Positions 23,583 through 32,332 of a DNA stretch of 52,595 nt are shown here, piece by piece. The notes under the pieces were generated by a model. It was not told where the DNA came from. It made no database searches and saw nothing but the letters and a program-made list of their open reading frames with translations. The stretch's first letter is position 1, and each line of letters opens with the position of its first letter. Position numbers and translations under genes: made by a program. Origin of the DNA: Nitrospirota bacterium (lineage in GTDB: Bacteria; Nitrospirota; Thermodesulfovibrionia; Thermodesulfovibrionales; Magnetobacteriaceae). The DNA lies in contig JADFXF010000003.1 in the NCBI GenBank assembly GCA_015233685.1, positions 1 to 52,595 of the forward strand. Reading direction: 5' to 3'.

Positions 23583-24596
23583 ATGACTTACAAAGAGACA
23601 TTTTATAAGGGATTTGACGCGGCAAACAAGAACATACTGCTTGTACCTGTAAAAATGGCGGCCACGTATGCCCTGTTCATAGGATTCGTAATTGTGTTAA
23701 TTATACCGATTGTAGTGGCGGCGCTGGCGTTTGGCACGGGAATGCTGGCCTCGCTGAAAGACCTTAATATCAACAATATTGGCGAACTGTTGTCCTCTAA
23801 GTATTTGGTCTTGGCGGTTGTTATAGCCGCGATTGTCTTAGTGTATATTACGGCGGCCTCATTTGTTGCCCTGTATGTATATGGCGGGTCGTGCGGGATG
23901 ATTGCCGGGGGGATAAGAGATGAGGGATTTAAGTTTCAGATGAGCGGGTTTTTCTCAGAGGGCAAGCGGTTCTTTGGGCCGGTTCTTGGCTTTACGACAA
24001 TAGTCGGGGCTGTGGTGATTGTTATCTTATTACTGCTTGTGGCCTCGGTCTTCCCTCTTAAATCTATTATACATGTTTTAGAAGGCATGAACGAATCATT
24101 GTCCATGTTTATGGCGACTTTATCAGTATTGGTTGCAGCGGTGACATTTCTTTTCCTTTTTGCGGGGACGTTTGCCATTACATTTTACGGCACCGCCGCT
24201 TTAGTCTTTAAAGGGGCGGCGGCGACACAGGCCGCCAACGAGGCCGTCAGATTTATCTTTAAGCGCCCGTCGGCCTTTGGGTTTTATATGCTCTGTGTGG
24301 TAATTTATTTTTCGGCTAATGTAATGATTGCCGGCAGCGTGTTTGGCGTTGCGCTGATACCGGTTATAGGCACTGTCATGGTGTTTCCATATCATTTGCT
24401 GGTGCAGGCGGTGCAGTATTATATGGGGATTTTATTTGTAGCCGTGTTGTTTTCCTATTATTTTGGTGTTGAAGGGCAAGGCAGCGCCCCACCTATTTCC
24501 GAAATGTCCACTGCCGCGATTGATACTTCTTCAGGAGTTCCTGAGCCAGAGACATTTCCTGCTCAGCAAGTTGACCCGGATGAAGGCGAACTTTAA
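23583..24596 (+). CDS. Multi-pass membrane protein of unknown function
   Basis: The 337-residue protein has about six membrane helices (near residues 25-50, 75-105, 135-160, 180-205, 235-265 and 275-300). It opens MTYKETFYKGFDAANKN, a layout seen in uncharacterised glycerophosphodiester phosphodiesterase membrane-domain-like proteins. The soluble tail (about 305-337) is acidic and Pro/Ser-rich (PEPETFPAQQVDPDEGEL). GGGAGG precedes the ATG, 8 bp after the helicase stop, so they are probably co-transcribed. The last 104 bp overlap the 3' end of the convergent lipoate ligase gene, and the tail is coded wholly in that overlap. Confidence 0.75.
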   Translation: MTYKETFYKGFDAANKNILLVPVKMAATYALFIGFVIVLIIPIVVAALAFGTGMLASLKDLNINNIGELLSSKYLVLAVVIAAIVLVYITAASFVALYVYGGSCGMIAGGIRDEGFKFQMSGFFSEGKRFFGPVLGFTTIVGAVVIVILLLLVASVFPLKSIIHVLEGMNESLSMFMATLSVLVAAVTFLFLFAGTFAITFYGTAALVFKGAAATQAANEAVRFIFKRPSAFGFYMLCVVIYFSANVMIAGSVFGVALIPVIGTVMVFPYHLLVQAVQYYMGILFVAVLFSYYFGVEGQGSAPPISEMSTAAIDTSSGVPEPETFPAQQVDPDEGEL

Positions 24597-25278
24597 AAAC
24601 CTCCTCAAAGGCCAGAACTACGGAGGATTGTACAGAGGACAGCGTTATAGACTCATCAAACTCCCTGAGACCGGCAACTGTGTCATTGTCTGTAGTGCCG
24701 CTACCAAATACTTGCGAAAGCAGCGGGCGGTTTACTGACAGGGGGATTGACCCCTGTTCAAGCAGTGCGCCGCGGTATCTCTTTTGAGCCGCCCCGAGGA
24801 TTTTTCTCCCATCTATGGTTATCTCACTGTATGAGGCGGCTGAAAAACACATGGGGTTTGCGGTGGCGGGGCTGGCCTCTGACCGTTTGAGCCGCCTTTG
24901 AGTTATCGCGCAGTCAAGTCCGAGGCGCTGAAACGCCTGAAAAAAGGCCGTCCCTATGATAGTGTAATTGTGTAGCAGGCTCTCAGAAAAAGGTGCTGCG
25001 CGTGTGCCGATTGAAAGACTAAACGTCAGCTCATCGTCGTGAACTATTGCGCGCCCTCCCGTGGGCCTTCGCACAACGGGGATATTCAGGGTCTGGCACA
25101 CGGCGGTGTTTATATTGGCGATGCGCTGAAACGCCCCTATGGTTACCGAGGGAACTGTCCAGCCGTAAAACCTCAGCGTCGGCGGGGAATCTCCAGATTC
25201 GACCATCAGGGCAACCGCCTCATCTGCCGCCATGTTAAAACCGGCGTCGCCTACCGTGTATTCTATCAGTCTCCACAA
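24493..25278 (-). CDS. lplA: Lipoate-protein ligase A family protein
   Basis: The 261-residue BPL/LplA-fold enzyme has the lipoate/biotin-binding motif RRPTGGRAIVHDDELTFS (about residues 70-87) and the conserved Lys segment GRKILGAAQKRYRGALL (about 154-170). It attaches lipoate or octanoate to the E2 and GcvH domains of oxo-acid dehydrogenase or glycine cleavage complexes. It lacks the separate C-terminal accessory domain of E. coli LplA, so it may act as an octanoyltransferase (LipM-like). It starts 6 bp after the tandem UspA gene, forming a minus-strand pair, and its 3' end overlaps the opposite membrane protein gene by 104 bp. Confidence 0.88.
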   Translation of the reverse strand: MWRLIEYTVGDAGFNMAADEAVALMVESGDSPPTLRFYGWTVPSVTIGAFQRIANINTAVCQTLNIPVVRRPTGGRAIVHDDELTFSLSIGTRAAPFSESLLHNYTIIGTAFFQAFQRLGLDCAITQRRLKRSEASPATANPMCFSAASYSEITIDGRKILGAAQKRYRGALLEQGSIPLSVNRPLLSQVFGSGTTDNDTVAGLREFDESITLSSVQSSVVLAFEEVFKVRLHPGQLAEQEMSLAQELLKKYQSRQWTFRK

Positions 25279-25284
25279 ACTTAT

Positions 25285-26124
25285 TTATTCCCCGGCGTTA
25301 ACAACCAGAACCGGACATTTAGCCTGCTCAATAAGTTTTTCTGTTGCGCTTCCCTTTAATAGTTTTTTAAACCCGCTTACTCCGTAACTTCCGACCACAA
25401 TCATGTCCACTCCTTTTTCATCCGCAACTTCCAACATCATTTTATATGACCTGCCTGTCGGCACCAGAGTTTCAGCGTCAACGCCTCCTTCCGTTGACAT
25501 TTTAGCAGTCATGTCAACATGATATCGGGCGTATTTTCTTTCATCTTCAGAGTGAATAGAAAATAGTACGATAAGATTACCCTTTAAACGCTTTGCGACT
25601 TCAACCGCCTCTTTTGCCGCCGATTCGCTGTGCTTTGAACCATCTATGCCAACTAGAACCGTTTTCCCCTCCAGCGTGGCGCCCCTTGGTACCACAAGCA
25701 CTTTGCACGTAACACGCCCTATAATGTCTGCCGCTACCTCTCCGGCTAAAAATTTCAGGAGGCCTTTGTATCCCCGCCTTCCTATCACTAACAGGTCTAT
25801 CTGGTTCTTTTGTACGTGTTCCACTATGCCTTGTTGTGGTGTGTCACCATATGACAAGATAATTCGGCAATCCAGGTTGAGAGCGGCAGCCCTTTCTTTA
25901 ACTGAAGATAAGTACTGGCTTACGCTTTCTGTATCAACTTCACGCGGTAAATATGTTTCTATCTCGTAATTCTCATATACAAACCCCATCACAAAGAGAG
26001 TGCTCGAACATCTTGAGGCCAATGTTAAGGCGGTACGAATGGCCCCTTCGCTGAATTCTGTGCCGTCTGTAAATAAAAGTATATTTCCCGCTTTTGCCAT
26101 CGGACATGATTGAACTTCACTCAT
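25285..26124 (-). CDS. Tandem-domain universal stress protein
   Basis: The 279-residue cytoplasmic protein has two UspA domains. Domain 1 (about 12-150) opens ILLFTDGTEFSEGAIRTAL and contains LLVIGRRGYKGLLKFLAGEV. Domain 2 (about 155-279) opens TVLVGIDGSKHSESAAKEAV and carries the full ATP-binding signature MIVVGSYGVSGFKKLLKGSA, then CPVLVVNAGE. Domain 2, and probably domain 1, should bind ATP, unlike the two UspA-like proteins at the left end. AGGAGG precedes the ATG at 26124; the longer frame to 26175 has no ribosome site. It lies upstream of lplA, 6 bp apart. No sigma-54 site was found ahead of it. Confidence 0.92.
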   Translation of the reverse strand: MSEVQSCPMAKAGNILLFTDGTEFSEGAIRTALTLASRCSSTLFVMGFVYENYEIETYLPREVDTESVSQYLSSVKERAAALNLDCRIILSYGDTPQQGIVEHVQKNQIDLLVIGRRGYKGLLKFLAGEVAADIIGRVTCKVLVVPRGATLEGKTVLVGIDGSKHSESAAKEAVEVAKRLKGNLIVLFSIHSEDERKYARYHVDMTAKMSTEGGVDAETLVPTGRSYKMMLEVADEKGVDMIVVGSYGVSGFKKLLKGSATEKLIEQAKCPVLVVNAGE

Positions 26125-26406
26125 ATTGCCTCCTTTTCCTCTCCGGCAGCCCGATAATGATACAGGCACTACCATATAATTACCAAAAAATATATATGAG
26201 CCGGTTTTGGATCATAAACCGACTTTGCCACTTTATATTAACACATATTACATTTCTCCGCTACAATTTCTTGTCTGATTTTATCGTCAGTGTTGTGTGG
26301 TAAACCTCAGATGGCAGAGGACTACTTCTACTTTATTTCTTTAATGCGTTTGCCCCGAGTGCGGGATTTGCCAACAACGCCAGAGCTGTGATATTATTTA
26401 TGTATA

Positions 26407-27453
26407 ATGGTTAATTCTGAAAAGGCGAACTGCTGCTCTTCCGGTATAGAAAATACCCTGTTAGACATTAAGAAGGTCTCTGCGACACTATCGCGAAACG
26501 ATAAATGGGGTGCAGTGAAGTGTCGGCTCACTTCGTTCAGAAATAACTACACCGTTACACCCGGACTTTACGCCCTGGGTAAGCCCTCAGAGGACTCGGA
26601 TGTGTTTGTTAGCTCCAACTACAAGTTGAGCTTTGATAAGTTAAGGAGTGCGCTTGCGGGGATAAACGCATGGGTTTTAGTACTCGACACAAAGGGTATA
26701 AACGTGTGGTGTGCCGCAGGGAAAGGGACTTTCTCCACCGAAGAGCTGATAAAAAAAATATCTGATACGAATCTGCCTCTTTGTGTGCGACACAGAAGGC
26801 TTATTGTGCCTTAGCTTGGGGCGGTAGGAATAAGCGCGTATAAGGTCGTTAAGGCCACGGGGTTCAGAGTCCTGTTTGGACCGGTTTACGCGGCGGATAT
26901 TGCGGCCTATATCAAAAATGGCTATAAGGCAACGGCACAAATGCGCGCAATTCATTTCCCCTTGGCAGACAGGCTGATACTAACCCCGATGGAAATAATT
27001 CCTATGCTCAGGTGGTACCCTGTGTATGCGGCTATTGTGCTGATTTTTTTTGGTGCGCATAGTACGGCTATCGTCTTTAGAGACGCGTTTTACGGCGGGG
27101 CGCCTTTTCTGTTACTCGGTCTTGTGGGCGTTTTGGCCGGGGCGTTTATAACGCCGGTATTTCTGCCGGTGATTCCATTTAGGGCGTTTTCGCTAAAGGG
27201 ATGGATAGCAGGGCTTTTGGCCATGTTTTTAGCCATGAAATTAATTTCGGCGATGCCTGTCTCTCTTATGGTTTTTACATGGTTGTTTTTTCCAGCCGTG
27301 AGTTCTTTTGCCGCCCTTCAATTTACCGGCTCTACAACCTTTACAGGGATGTCGGGTGTTAAGAAGGAGCTGAGGTATGCCGTGTTTGCGTATGTAATTG
27401 CAGGGATGGCATCGTTGGTTTCGTTGATACTCTATAAATCGGGGGTGCTATGA
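26407..27453 (+). pseudogene. hgcA: HgcA corrinoid mercury-methylation protein, in-frame TAG
   Basis: Read as one frame, 348 codons encode HgcA. The corrinoid-binding domain (about residues 30-170) holds the cap-helix signature NVWCAAGKGTF with the cobalt-ligand Cys at residue 102. About five membrane helices follow (near 205-345). Codon 136 (26812-26814) is TAG, in VRHRRLIVP-stop-LGAVGIS, where HgcA proteins normally have Gln (CAG), so a single C-to-T change explains it. Both sides stay in the same frame and look fully conserved. HgcA transfers a methyl group from a methyl-tetrahydrofolate-linked pathway to Hg(II). As written, only a 135-residue fragment lacking the membrane domain would be made unless TAG is suppressed. 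hgcB overlaps the true 3' end by 4 bp. The family assignment is strong; whether the gene works is open. Confidence 0.9.
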
Positions 27454-27740
27454 TATATTTAGCCGATGTGGCCACACTGCAATTTGACAGCGACAGGTGT
27501 ACTGGGTGCGGCATGTGCGCTGAGGTTTGCCCGCATGGCGTCTTTATCATGGCAAACGGCAAGGCCAGCGTAACCGACAAGGACATGTGCATGGAGTGCG
27601 GCGCGTGTGAAAACAACTGCGCATTTGGTGCAATAACAGTAACCTCAGGCGTGGGCTGCGCCTCCGCAATCATTAACGGCATGATAACCGGCGGGGAACC
27701 GTCCTGCGGCTGCGGCTCTGACAGTGGCGCTTGCTGTTAA
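27450..27740 (+). CDS. hgcB: HgcB ferredoxin of the mercury-methylation pair
   Basis: The 96-residue 2[4Fe-4S] ferredoxin has cluster motifs CTGCGMCAEVCP (C17, C20, C23, C27) and CMECGACENNCA (C47, C50, C53, C57), the HgcB-specific isolated Cys in SGVGCA (C70), and a C-terminal Cys pair (C95-C96) after CGC. HgcB supplies low-potential electrons to HgcA and may bind Hg(II) through the terminal Cys. It overlaps hgcA by ATGA, showing translational coupling. All functional Cys are intact, which suggests that the hgcA stop is recent or suppressed. A GC hairpin follows 36 bp later. Confidence 0.95.
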   Translation: MIYLADVATLQFDSDRCTGCGMCAEVCPHGVFIMANGKASVTDKDMCMECGACENNCAFGAITVTSGVGCASAIINGMITGGEPSCGCGSDSGACC

Positions 27741-27775
27741 CAGCCCGCAAAAACGACAGAAAAAGGATTAACGGC

Positions 27776-27796
27776 GTAGGGGGGTAACCCCCCTAC
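27776..27796. terminator. GGGGGTAACCCCC hairpin between hgcB and icd
   Basis: A perfect inverted repeat with arms GTAGGGGGGT / ACCCCCCTAC around a central A sits in the 78 bp between the convergent hgcB and isocitrate dehydrogenase genes. The flanks (AAAAGGATTAACG on the left, CCGTA on the right, 27761-27804) are repeated almost exactly in inverse orientation at 48159-48204. It is a mobile or REP-like element that may act as a two-way terminator. Confidence 0.65.
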
Positions 27797-27818
27797 AACC
27801 CGTAAATCTCACCACGTT

Positions 27819-28898
27819 TTACAATCTTCTCATGATTTCGTCGGCAACCTCCGATGTCCCTACCGCTGTTGGATCGTCCGGCGTGGGTTTCATGTCGTAG
27901 GTGACGTGTTTGCCCTCTTTGATTATGGAGGCGATTGCCGCGTCTATGCGGGCGGCCGCTTCGCGCTCGCCTATATAGTTCAGCATCATGATTGCTGAGA
28001 GCATCATTGCCATCGGGTTTACCTTGTTCAGGCCCTTGTACTTTGGAGCGCTGCCGTGTGTGGCCTCAAAGACCGCCATCTCACCGCCTATATTCGCCCC
28101 CGGTGCAAGCCCCAGTCCCCCAATCAACCCCGCCGCCAGGTCTGACACTATGTCGCCATACAAGTTCGGCAGCACCAGCACGTCATATAACTCCGGCTTC
28201 TGCACCAACTGCATACACATGTTGTCTATGATTCTGTCTTCATACTCTATGTCGGGATATGACTTCGCAACCGTATTGGCCACCTCTAAAAACAGCCCGT
28301 CTGAGTGCTTCATTATATTTGCCTTGTGCACAGAGGTCACCTTTTTTCTGCCGTTTGCCACCGCGTACTCAAAGGCAAAACGCACTATCCTCTCAGTGCC
28401 GAATACCGAAATCGGCTTTATGCTGATACCTGAGTCAGAACGTATGGACTTGTTTGTCTTTGACGCTATGAAATCTATCAATTCAAGCGTCTCTTTCTTG
28501 TCCTTTTGAAACTCTATGCCGACATACAGGTCCTCAGTGTTTTCCCTGACCACGATAAGGTCAACATTCGGATATACGCATCGCGCCCCCGCGTATGATT
28601 TACAGGGACGAAGGCAGGCATATAAATCAAGCTCCTGGCGCAGCGTCACGTTTACACTCCGAAACCCTGTTCCCACAGGGGTTGTTACCGGCCCTTTAAG
28701 CGCTATTTTATTCTTTTTTATGCTGTCTATGACGCGCGCGGGAAGCGGCACGCCCTCGGCCTCAAACACGTCTGTGCCCGCGTGCTGAACGTCCCAATTC
28801 ACCTTAACGCCCGCCCCGGCAATAACCCTCACCACCGCGTCGGTTATCTCCGGCCCTACACCGTCGCCCGGTATCAATGTTATATCATGAACTGTCAT
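27819..28898 (-). CDS. NAD-type isocitrate dehydrogenase
   Basis: The 359-residue protein belongs to the isocitrate/isopropylmalate dehydrogenase family, IDH3-like branch. It has [13 protein letters not shown] at residues 6-18, the substrate loop [20 protein letters not shown] (about 92-111), [14 protein letters not shown], and metal/substrate residues in [29 protein letters not shown] points to isocitrate rather than isopropylmalate. It oxidises isocitrate to 2-oxoglutarate in the oxidative arm of the citrate cycle. The start overlaps the stop of the synthase gene upstream by 4 bp, so both are made together. The coenzyme call (NAD) is inferred from the branch; homoisocitrate activity cannot be excluded. 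Confidence 0.85.
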   Translation of the reverse strand: MTVHDITLIPGDGVGPEITDAVVRVIAGAGVKVNWDVQHAGTDVFEAEGVPLPARVIDSIKKNKIALKGPVTTPVGTGFRSVNVTLRQELDLYACLRPCKSYAGARCVYPNVDLIVVRENTEDLYVGIEFQKDKKETLELIDFIASKTNKSIRSDSGISIKPISVFGTERIVRFAFEYAVANGRKKVTSVHKANIMKHSDGLFLEVANTVAKSYPDIEYEDRIIDNMCMQLVQKPELYDVLVLPNLYGDIVSDLAAGLIGGLGLAPGANIGGEMAVFEATHGSAPKYKGLNKVNPMAMMLSAIMMLNYIGEREAAARIDAAIASIIKEGKHVTYDMKPTPDDPTAVGTSEVADEIMRRL

Positions 28899-30130
28899 AG
28901 GCTTATCCTCAGTAATTCCCTTGCTTCATCGGGATGGCTTGCGAGTAATCGCAGCTCGTCGTCGGTCAGTGGTTTTTGCGTGTGGAGATTGGCGTACTGT
29001 ACCAGTTCAAGGATTTCTCTGGCCTCGTAGTCGCTATTGAAATGAACCCCAAGGCCGTCATACACGTGCCTGAACCCTGTTATGCCGCCGTATGCCCCTG
29101 TGGTTATCACCCTGCCGGTCTGCAGGAGGTCAGGCTCTCCCCTGCCCACCTCCTCATAGTCGTAGAGTTCATAGTTGCGGCGGTCTTTGAGTGTCCCGTC
29201 GGCGTGTATCCCCGATTCGTGGGCAAAGGCATTCGCACCTACTCCGGGCTGGTTTATTGCGATTGGAAGCCCGAAGGCGTAGGAGGCATACCGAGCTATC
29301 CTCCATGATTTTTTTAGATCAACATTGTCGCTCGTGATTCCTTTTTTAATGAAATACGGGGAAAACTTCAGCGCCAGAAGTATTGACACAAGGTCGGCGT
29401 TGCCCGCCCGCTCACCGTAACCGTTTACCGTAGTGTTGATGTATGTGTCTATCCCACACTCAATTGCGCCGCGCGCCCCGGCTATGGATATCGCCTCGGC
29501 CATTCCAAGGTCGTTGTGGCAGTGCATCTCTATGGGGAATTTCGTCTTCTCAGATAGGCTCTTAATCTTCTCGTACATGGAAATCGGGTCTTCACTGCCA
29601 AGTGTATCGCAGTACCGAAACCGCGAGGCGCCGTTTTCTTTGCCGGCAATAATAAACTCCTCCAGCTTATCGAGATCAGTGCGTGAGGCATCCTCGGCGT
29701 TCACACCCACGGTATCCGCCCCCGCGTCTTTGGCCGCACGCAGTGCCCTTACCATCCCATCAATGACATCCTTAAACGTCTTTCTGCCCTGATACTTGCC
29801 CTGTATCAGGATATCGGAGGTGGAGGCTGAGATGTTCAAATGCCTCATCTTAGGACAATTCTTAAATGTAGTCTCAATGTCTTCAACTACCGCCCTGCAC
29901 CAGCCCTCAAGATGGATTTGCTTCATAATGCCTTTTTCAAACAGTTTCAGATTAGCATTGATGTAACCAACCTCATGCTTAAGTGTCGGAAAACCTACCT
30001 CGGACTGAAATATCCCCATCTGGTCCAGATAGATATTCAGCATCGTCTTGGACAGCTTTGGGAGGAGTATTCGGGACGTCTGAACGCCGTCACGATTCGT
30101 TACGTCAATTATGTGTACGGTATTTGCCAT
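28895..30130 (-). CDS. Re-citrate synthase / homocitrate synthase-like enzyme
   Basis: The 411-residue member of the HMGL-like TIM-barrel Claisen condensing family has [14 protein letters not shown] at residues 8-21 (catalytic RDG), the metal-binding HCHND motif in [14 protein letters not shown] (about 203-216), and [17 protein letters not shown] (about 235-251). The C-terminal regulatory domain of isopropylmalate synthases is absent. The family contains homocitrate synthase, isopropylmalate synthase and the Re-face citrate synthase of Clostridium kluyveri and Dehalococcoides. Coupling to isocitrate dehydrogenase favours Re-citrate synthase, which condenses acetyl-CoA with oxaloacetate in anaerobes without ordinary citrate synthase; this is inference. 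Lysine-type homocitrate chemistry is the main alternative. Confidence 0.8.
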   Translation of the reverse strand: MANTVHIIDVTNRDGVQTSRILLPKLSKTMLNIYLDQMGIFQSEVGFPTLKHEVGYINANLKLFEKGIMKQIHLEGWCRAVVEDIETTFKNCPKMRHLNISASTSDILIQGKYQGRKTFKDVIDGMVRALRAAKDAGADTVGVNAEDASRTDLDKLEEFIIAGKENGASRFRYCDTLGSEDPISMYEKIKSLSEKTKFPIEMHCHNDLGMAEAISIAGARGAIECGIDTYINTTVNGYGERAGNADLVSILLALKFSPYFIKKGITSDNVDLKKSWRIARYASYAFGLPIAINQPGVGANAFAHESGIHADGTLKDRRNYELYDYEEVGRGEPDLLQTGRVITTGAYGGITGFRHVYDGLGVHFNSDYEAREILELVQYANLHTQKPLTDDELRLLASHPDEARELLRISL

Positions 30131-30206
30131 TTCTTATACCTCTTTCATCGGAATTTTAGACAGGCAATAAGTGTACTATATTTTTGTTTTTTATATCAAG
30201 CGATTT

Positions 30207-30216
30207 TTGTTATAAT
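30207..30216 (+). promoter_or_regulatory. Extended -10 promoter of the gmd operon
   Basis: TTGTTATAAT (TATAAT at 30211-30216 with an upstream TG) forms an extended -10 element about 50 bp before the gmd start; no good -35 is seen, as is common for extended -10 promoters. GGAGG follows at about 12 bases from the ATG. Confidence 0.45.
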
Positions 30217-30265
30217 CTCATTTTGAGGGTGAGAGGGTGCAAATTATGGAGGATACATCGTAAAA

Positions 30266-31243
30266 ATGGCAAAAAAAACGGCGTTAGTCACCGGAATTCT
30301 TGGGCAGGACGGGCCATATCTGGCACGTCTGCTGCTTGACAAGGGGTACAAGGTCTATGGACTCATTCGCCGGTACTCCAATCCCAACTTCGGTAACACG
30401 GACTATCTGGGCGTTACAAACGATGTGGAATTTGTTACCGGCGATATGACCGACGAAAAATCCCTTATGACTATCTTTAAACTCATCACCCCGGATGAGG
30501 TATACAATCTTGCCGCCCAATCCTTTGTGGGCGTATCGTGGGAACAGCCAAAGACTACCACTGAGATAAACTCCCTCGGTGTACTTTATCTGCTTAACGC
30601 TATGCGCGGCTTTGCCCCAAACGCCAGGCTCTTTCAGGCCTCAACCGGCGACCTCTTCGGCAACAACAACATCAACGGCATTCAAAACGAGGATGTCCCG
30701 TTTAAGCCGCGCTCCCCATACGCCGTTAGCAAGCTCTACGCCTACTGGATGACGGTAAATTTTCGCGAGAGCTACGGCATGTTCTGCTGCAACGGGCTAC
30801 TGTTTAATCACGAATCCCCAATCCGGGGGCAGGAGTTCGTCACCCGAAAGATTTCCTCAGGCGCGGTTAAAATAAAGCTCGGCCTTACCGATGAGTTAAT
30901 ACTTGGAAACATTGACGGCAGGCGCGACTGGGGATTTGCCGGGGATTATGTGGAGGCAATGTGGCTCATGCTCCAGCATGAAAGGCCGGACGACTATGTT
31001 ATCGCAACCGGTGAAATCCACTCCATACGCGAGTTTCTTGATACCGCGTTCAGGCGTCTCGGCATAAACGACTGGGGGCGTTATGTCAGATTTGATTCGA
31101 AATTCAGCCGTCCCGCAGAGGTACACACGCTATGGGGAAATTCTGAGAAGGCAAAGAAAATCCTCGGATGGTACCCTAAGGCCAGGTTCGAGGCCATCGT
31201 CCACATGATGGTTGACGCCGACTTAGAAAGGCTGTCCGCATGA
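30266..31243 (+). CDS. gmd: GDP-mannose 4,6-dehydratase
   Basis: The 325-residue short-chain dehydrogenase/reductase has the NADP-binding motif TGILGQDGPYLARLL (about residues 9-23), NLAAQSFVGVSWEQP typical of Gmd, the catalytic YxxxK in SPYAVSKLYAYW, and LLFNHESPIRGQEFVTRKI, a Gmd hallmark. It converts GDP-mannose to GDP-4-keto-6-deoxymannose, the precursor of fucose, rhamnose and perosamine derivatives. One oddity is the active-site ASTSE segment, which reads ASTGDLFG, so the catalytic Glu is an Asp; a shifted activity in a Gmd relative is possible. The stop overlaps the radical SAM gene start by 4 bp. Confidence 0.9.
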   Translation: MAKKTALVTGILGQDGPYLARLLLDKGYKVYGLIRRYSNPNFGNTDYLGVTNDVEFVTGDMTDEKSLMTIFKLITPDEVYNLAAQSFVGVSWEQPKTTTEINSLGVLYLLNAMRGFAPNARLFQASTGDLFGNNNINGIQNEDVPFKPRSPYAVSKLYAYWMTVNFRESYGMFCCNGLLFNHESPIRGQEFVTRKISSGAVKIKLGLTDELILGNIDGRRDWGFAGDYVEAMWLMLQHERPDDYVIATGEIHSIREFLDTAFRRLGINDWGRYVRFDSKFSRPAEVHTLWGNSEKAKKILGWYPKARFEAIVHMMVDADLERLSA

Positions 31244-32328
31244 CAAGATACCTGTCAGGATTGAGGCGCGTGATGGCCACCCTCAGATACAAGGGTATTC
31301 GCTATGCCTATAACTACCTGCATTATCACATATTTTGGTTTGCGCGCCATCCGCTTATCATAAAGCTGTTATATCTTTTGGACGGCTATCCACAGTATCT
31401 GGAGATTGAGGTGACCACACGGTGCAACCTGCGGTGCGTTCAGTGTGAGCACACGTACTGGTCAGAGCCTGCCATTGACATGTCATTCGATAATTTCAGG
31501 CACATAATTGACCAGTTTCCACGCCTTAAGTGGATAGGCCTGACGGGCATCGGGGAGAGTTTCATGCACAGGGATTTCTTTAACATGCTTGAGTATGTCA
31601 AGAAAAAACGCGCAATCGTGGAGTTGTTTGATACGTTTTATTTTATTGACGAAAAAGCCGCCAGAAGGCTTATAGAAATAAACATCGAAAACTTTTTCGT
31701 CTCTCTGGATGCGGCAACGAAGCAGACATATGAGGCGCTGCGTGTCGGTTCGGACTGGAACAGGGTCACAGAAAACGTAAGGCAATTTTTCAGGATTAAA
31801 AAAGAGATGGGGGCGTTTTTCCCTGAGATGAACTTCCACTATATAATCAACAAACTCAACTGCGGCGAGGTTGCCAGATACGTAGAGCTTGTATCTGAGC
31901 TTGCTCATGGTGAGGACGTTACCATATTCTTTTCTCAGATGCTTCACAGATACAAGGAAACGGACGGCCTTTATACAACAGTCCCCGAACAGACCATAGC
32001 CGCGGCGATTGAGGCGGGTAAGAAACACGGGGTAAAGATAACATGGAATCTCGACGTGCCCACTGACAAGCCACCTATGAAAAACTGTATTGAGTGGACG
32101 ATGCCGTTTATATTCGCAACGGGGGACGTAATCCCCTGCTGTGCCGGAAATGAGGCAAACCGGCGGGATTTCCAGCGCGAGACCTCCCTTGGGAACATTT
32201 TTAACCAGAACTTCAGAGAAATCTGGAGGGGGCGGCGTTATAAGAATCTTAAAACGATGCTCAAATCGGGGCAGTGTCCGCCCCCCTGCGGCAACTGCTG
32301 TATTTACAAATCCCGGGCAGAGGTCTGA
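31240..32328 (+). CDS. Radical SAM/SPASM protein
   Basis: The 362-residue protein has a radical SAM CX3CX2C motif in TTRCNLRCVQCEH (about residues 59-71), a TIM-barrel core with GLTGIGESFMHRDFF, and a C-terminal SPASM-like Cys set (IPCCAGNEAN; GQCPPPCGNCCIYK) that would hold auxiliary iron-sulfur clusters. It lies between gmd and a glycosyltransferase with 4-bp overlap and 4-bp spacing, so it probably modifies a sugar nucleotide, lipid carrier or glycan in the same pathway. The exact reaction cannot be predicted. Relatives are common in O-antigen and cell-surface loci. Confidence 0.88.
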   Translation: MTRYLSGLRRVMATLRYKGIRYAYNYLHYHIFWFARHPLIIKLLYLLDGYPQYLEIEVTTRCNLRCVQCEHTYWSEPAIDMSFDNFRHIIDQFPRLKWIGLTGIGESFMHRDFFNMLEYVKKKRAIVELFDTFYFIDEKAARRLIEINIENFFVSLDAATKQTYEALRVGSDWNRVTENVRQFFRIKKEMGAFFPEMNFHYIINKLNCGEVARYVELVSELAHGEDVTIFFSQMLHRYKETDGLYTTVPEQTIAAAIEAGKKHGVKITWNLDVPTDKPPMKNCIEWTMPFIFATGDVIPCCAGNEANRRDFQRETSLGNIFNQNFREIWRGRRYKNLKTMLKSGQCPPPCGNCCIYKSRAEV

Positions 32329-32332
32329 CACA

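Noticed and set aside
26334-26352. Possible solo end of the ISAs1-type element (TGCGTTTGCCC also found at 39758-39768)
   Set aside because: Only 11 exact bases in an AT-rich context and no adjacent transposase sequence or target duplication could be identified.
26812-26814. General reassignment of TAG to an amino acid in this genome
   Set aside because: TAG is used as the natural stop of other clear genes here, for example the helicase gene at 23572-23574 and phoR at 15991-15993, so a code change is not supported; only local suppression or mutation remains possible.
31483-32331. 282-codon minus-strand open frame opposite the radical SAM gene
   Set aside because: It is antisense to a gene with clear SPASM and radical SAM motifs; no family features or start signals.
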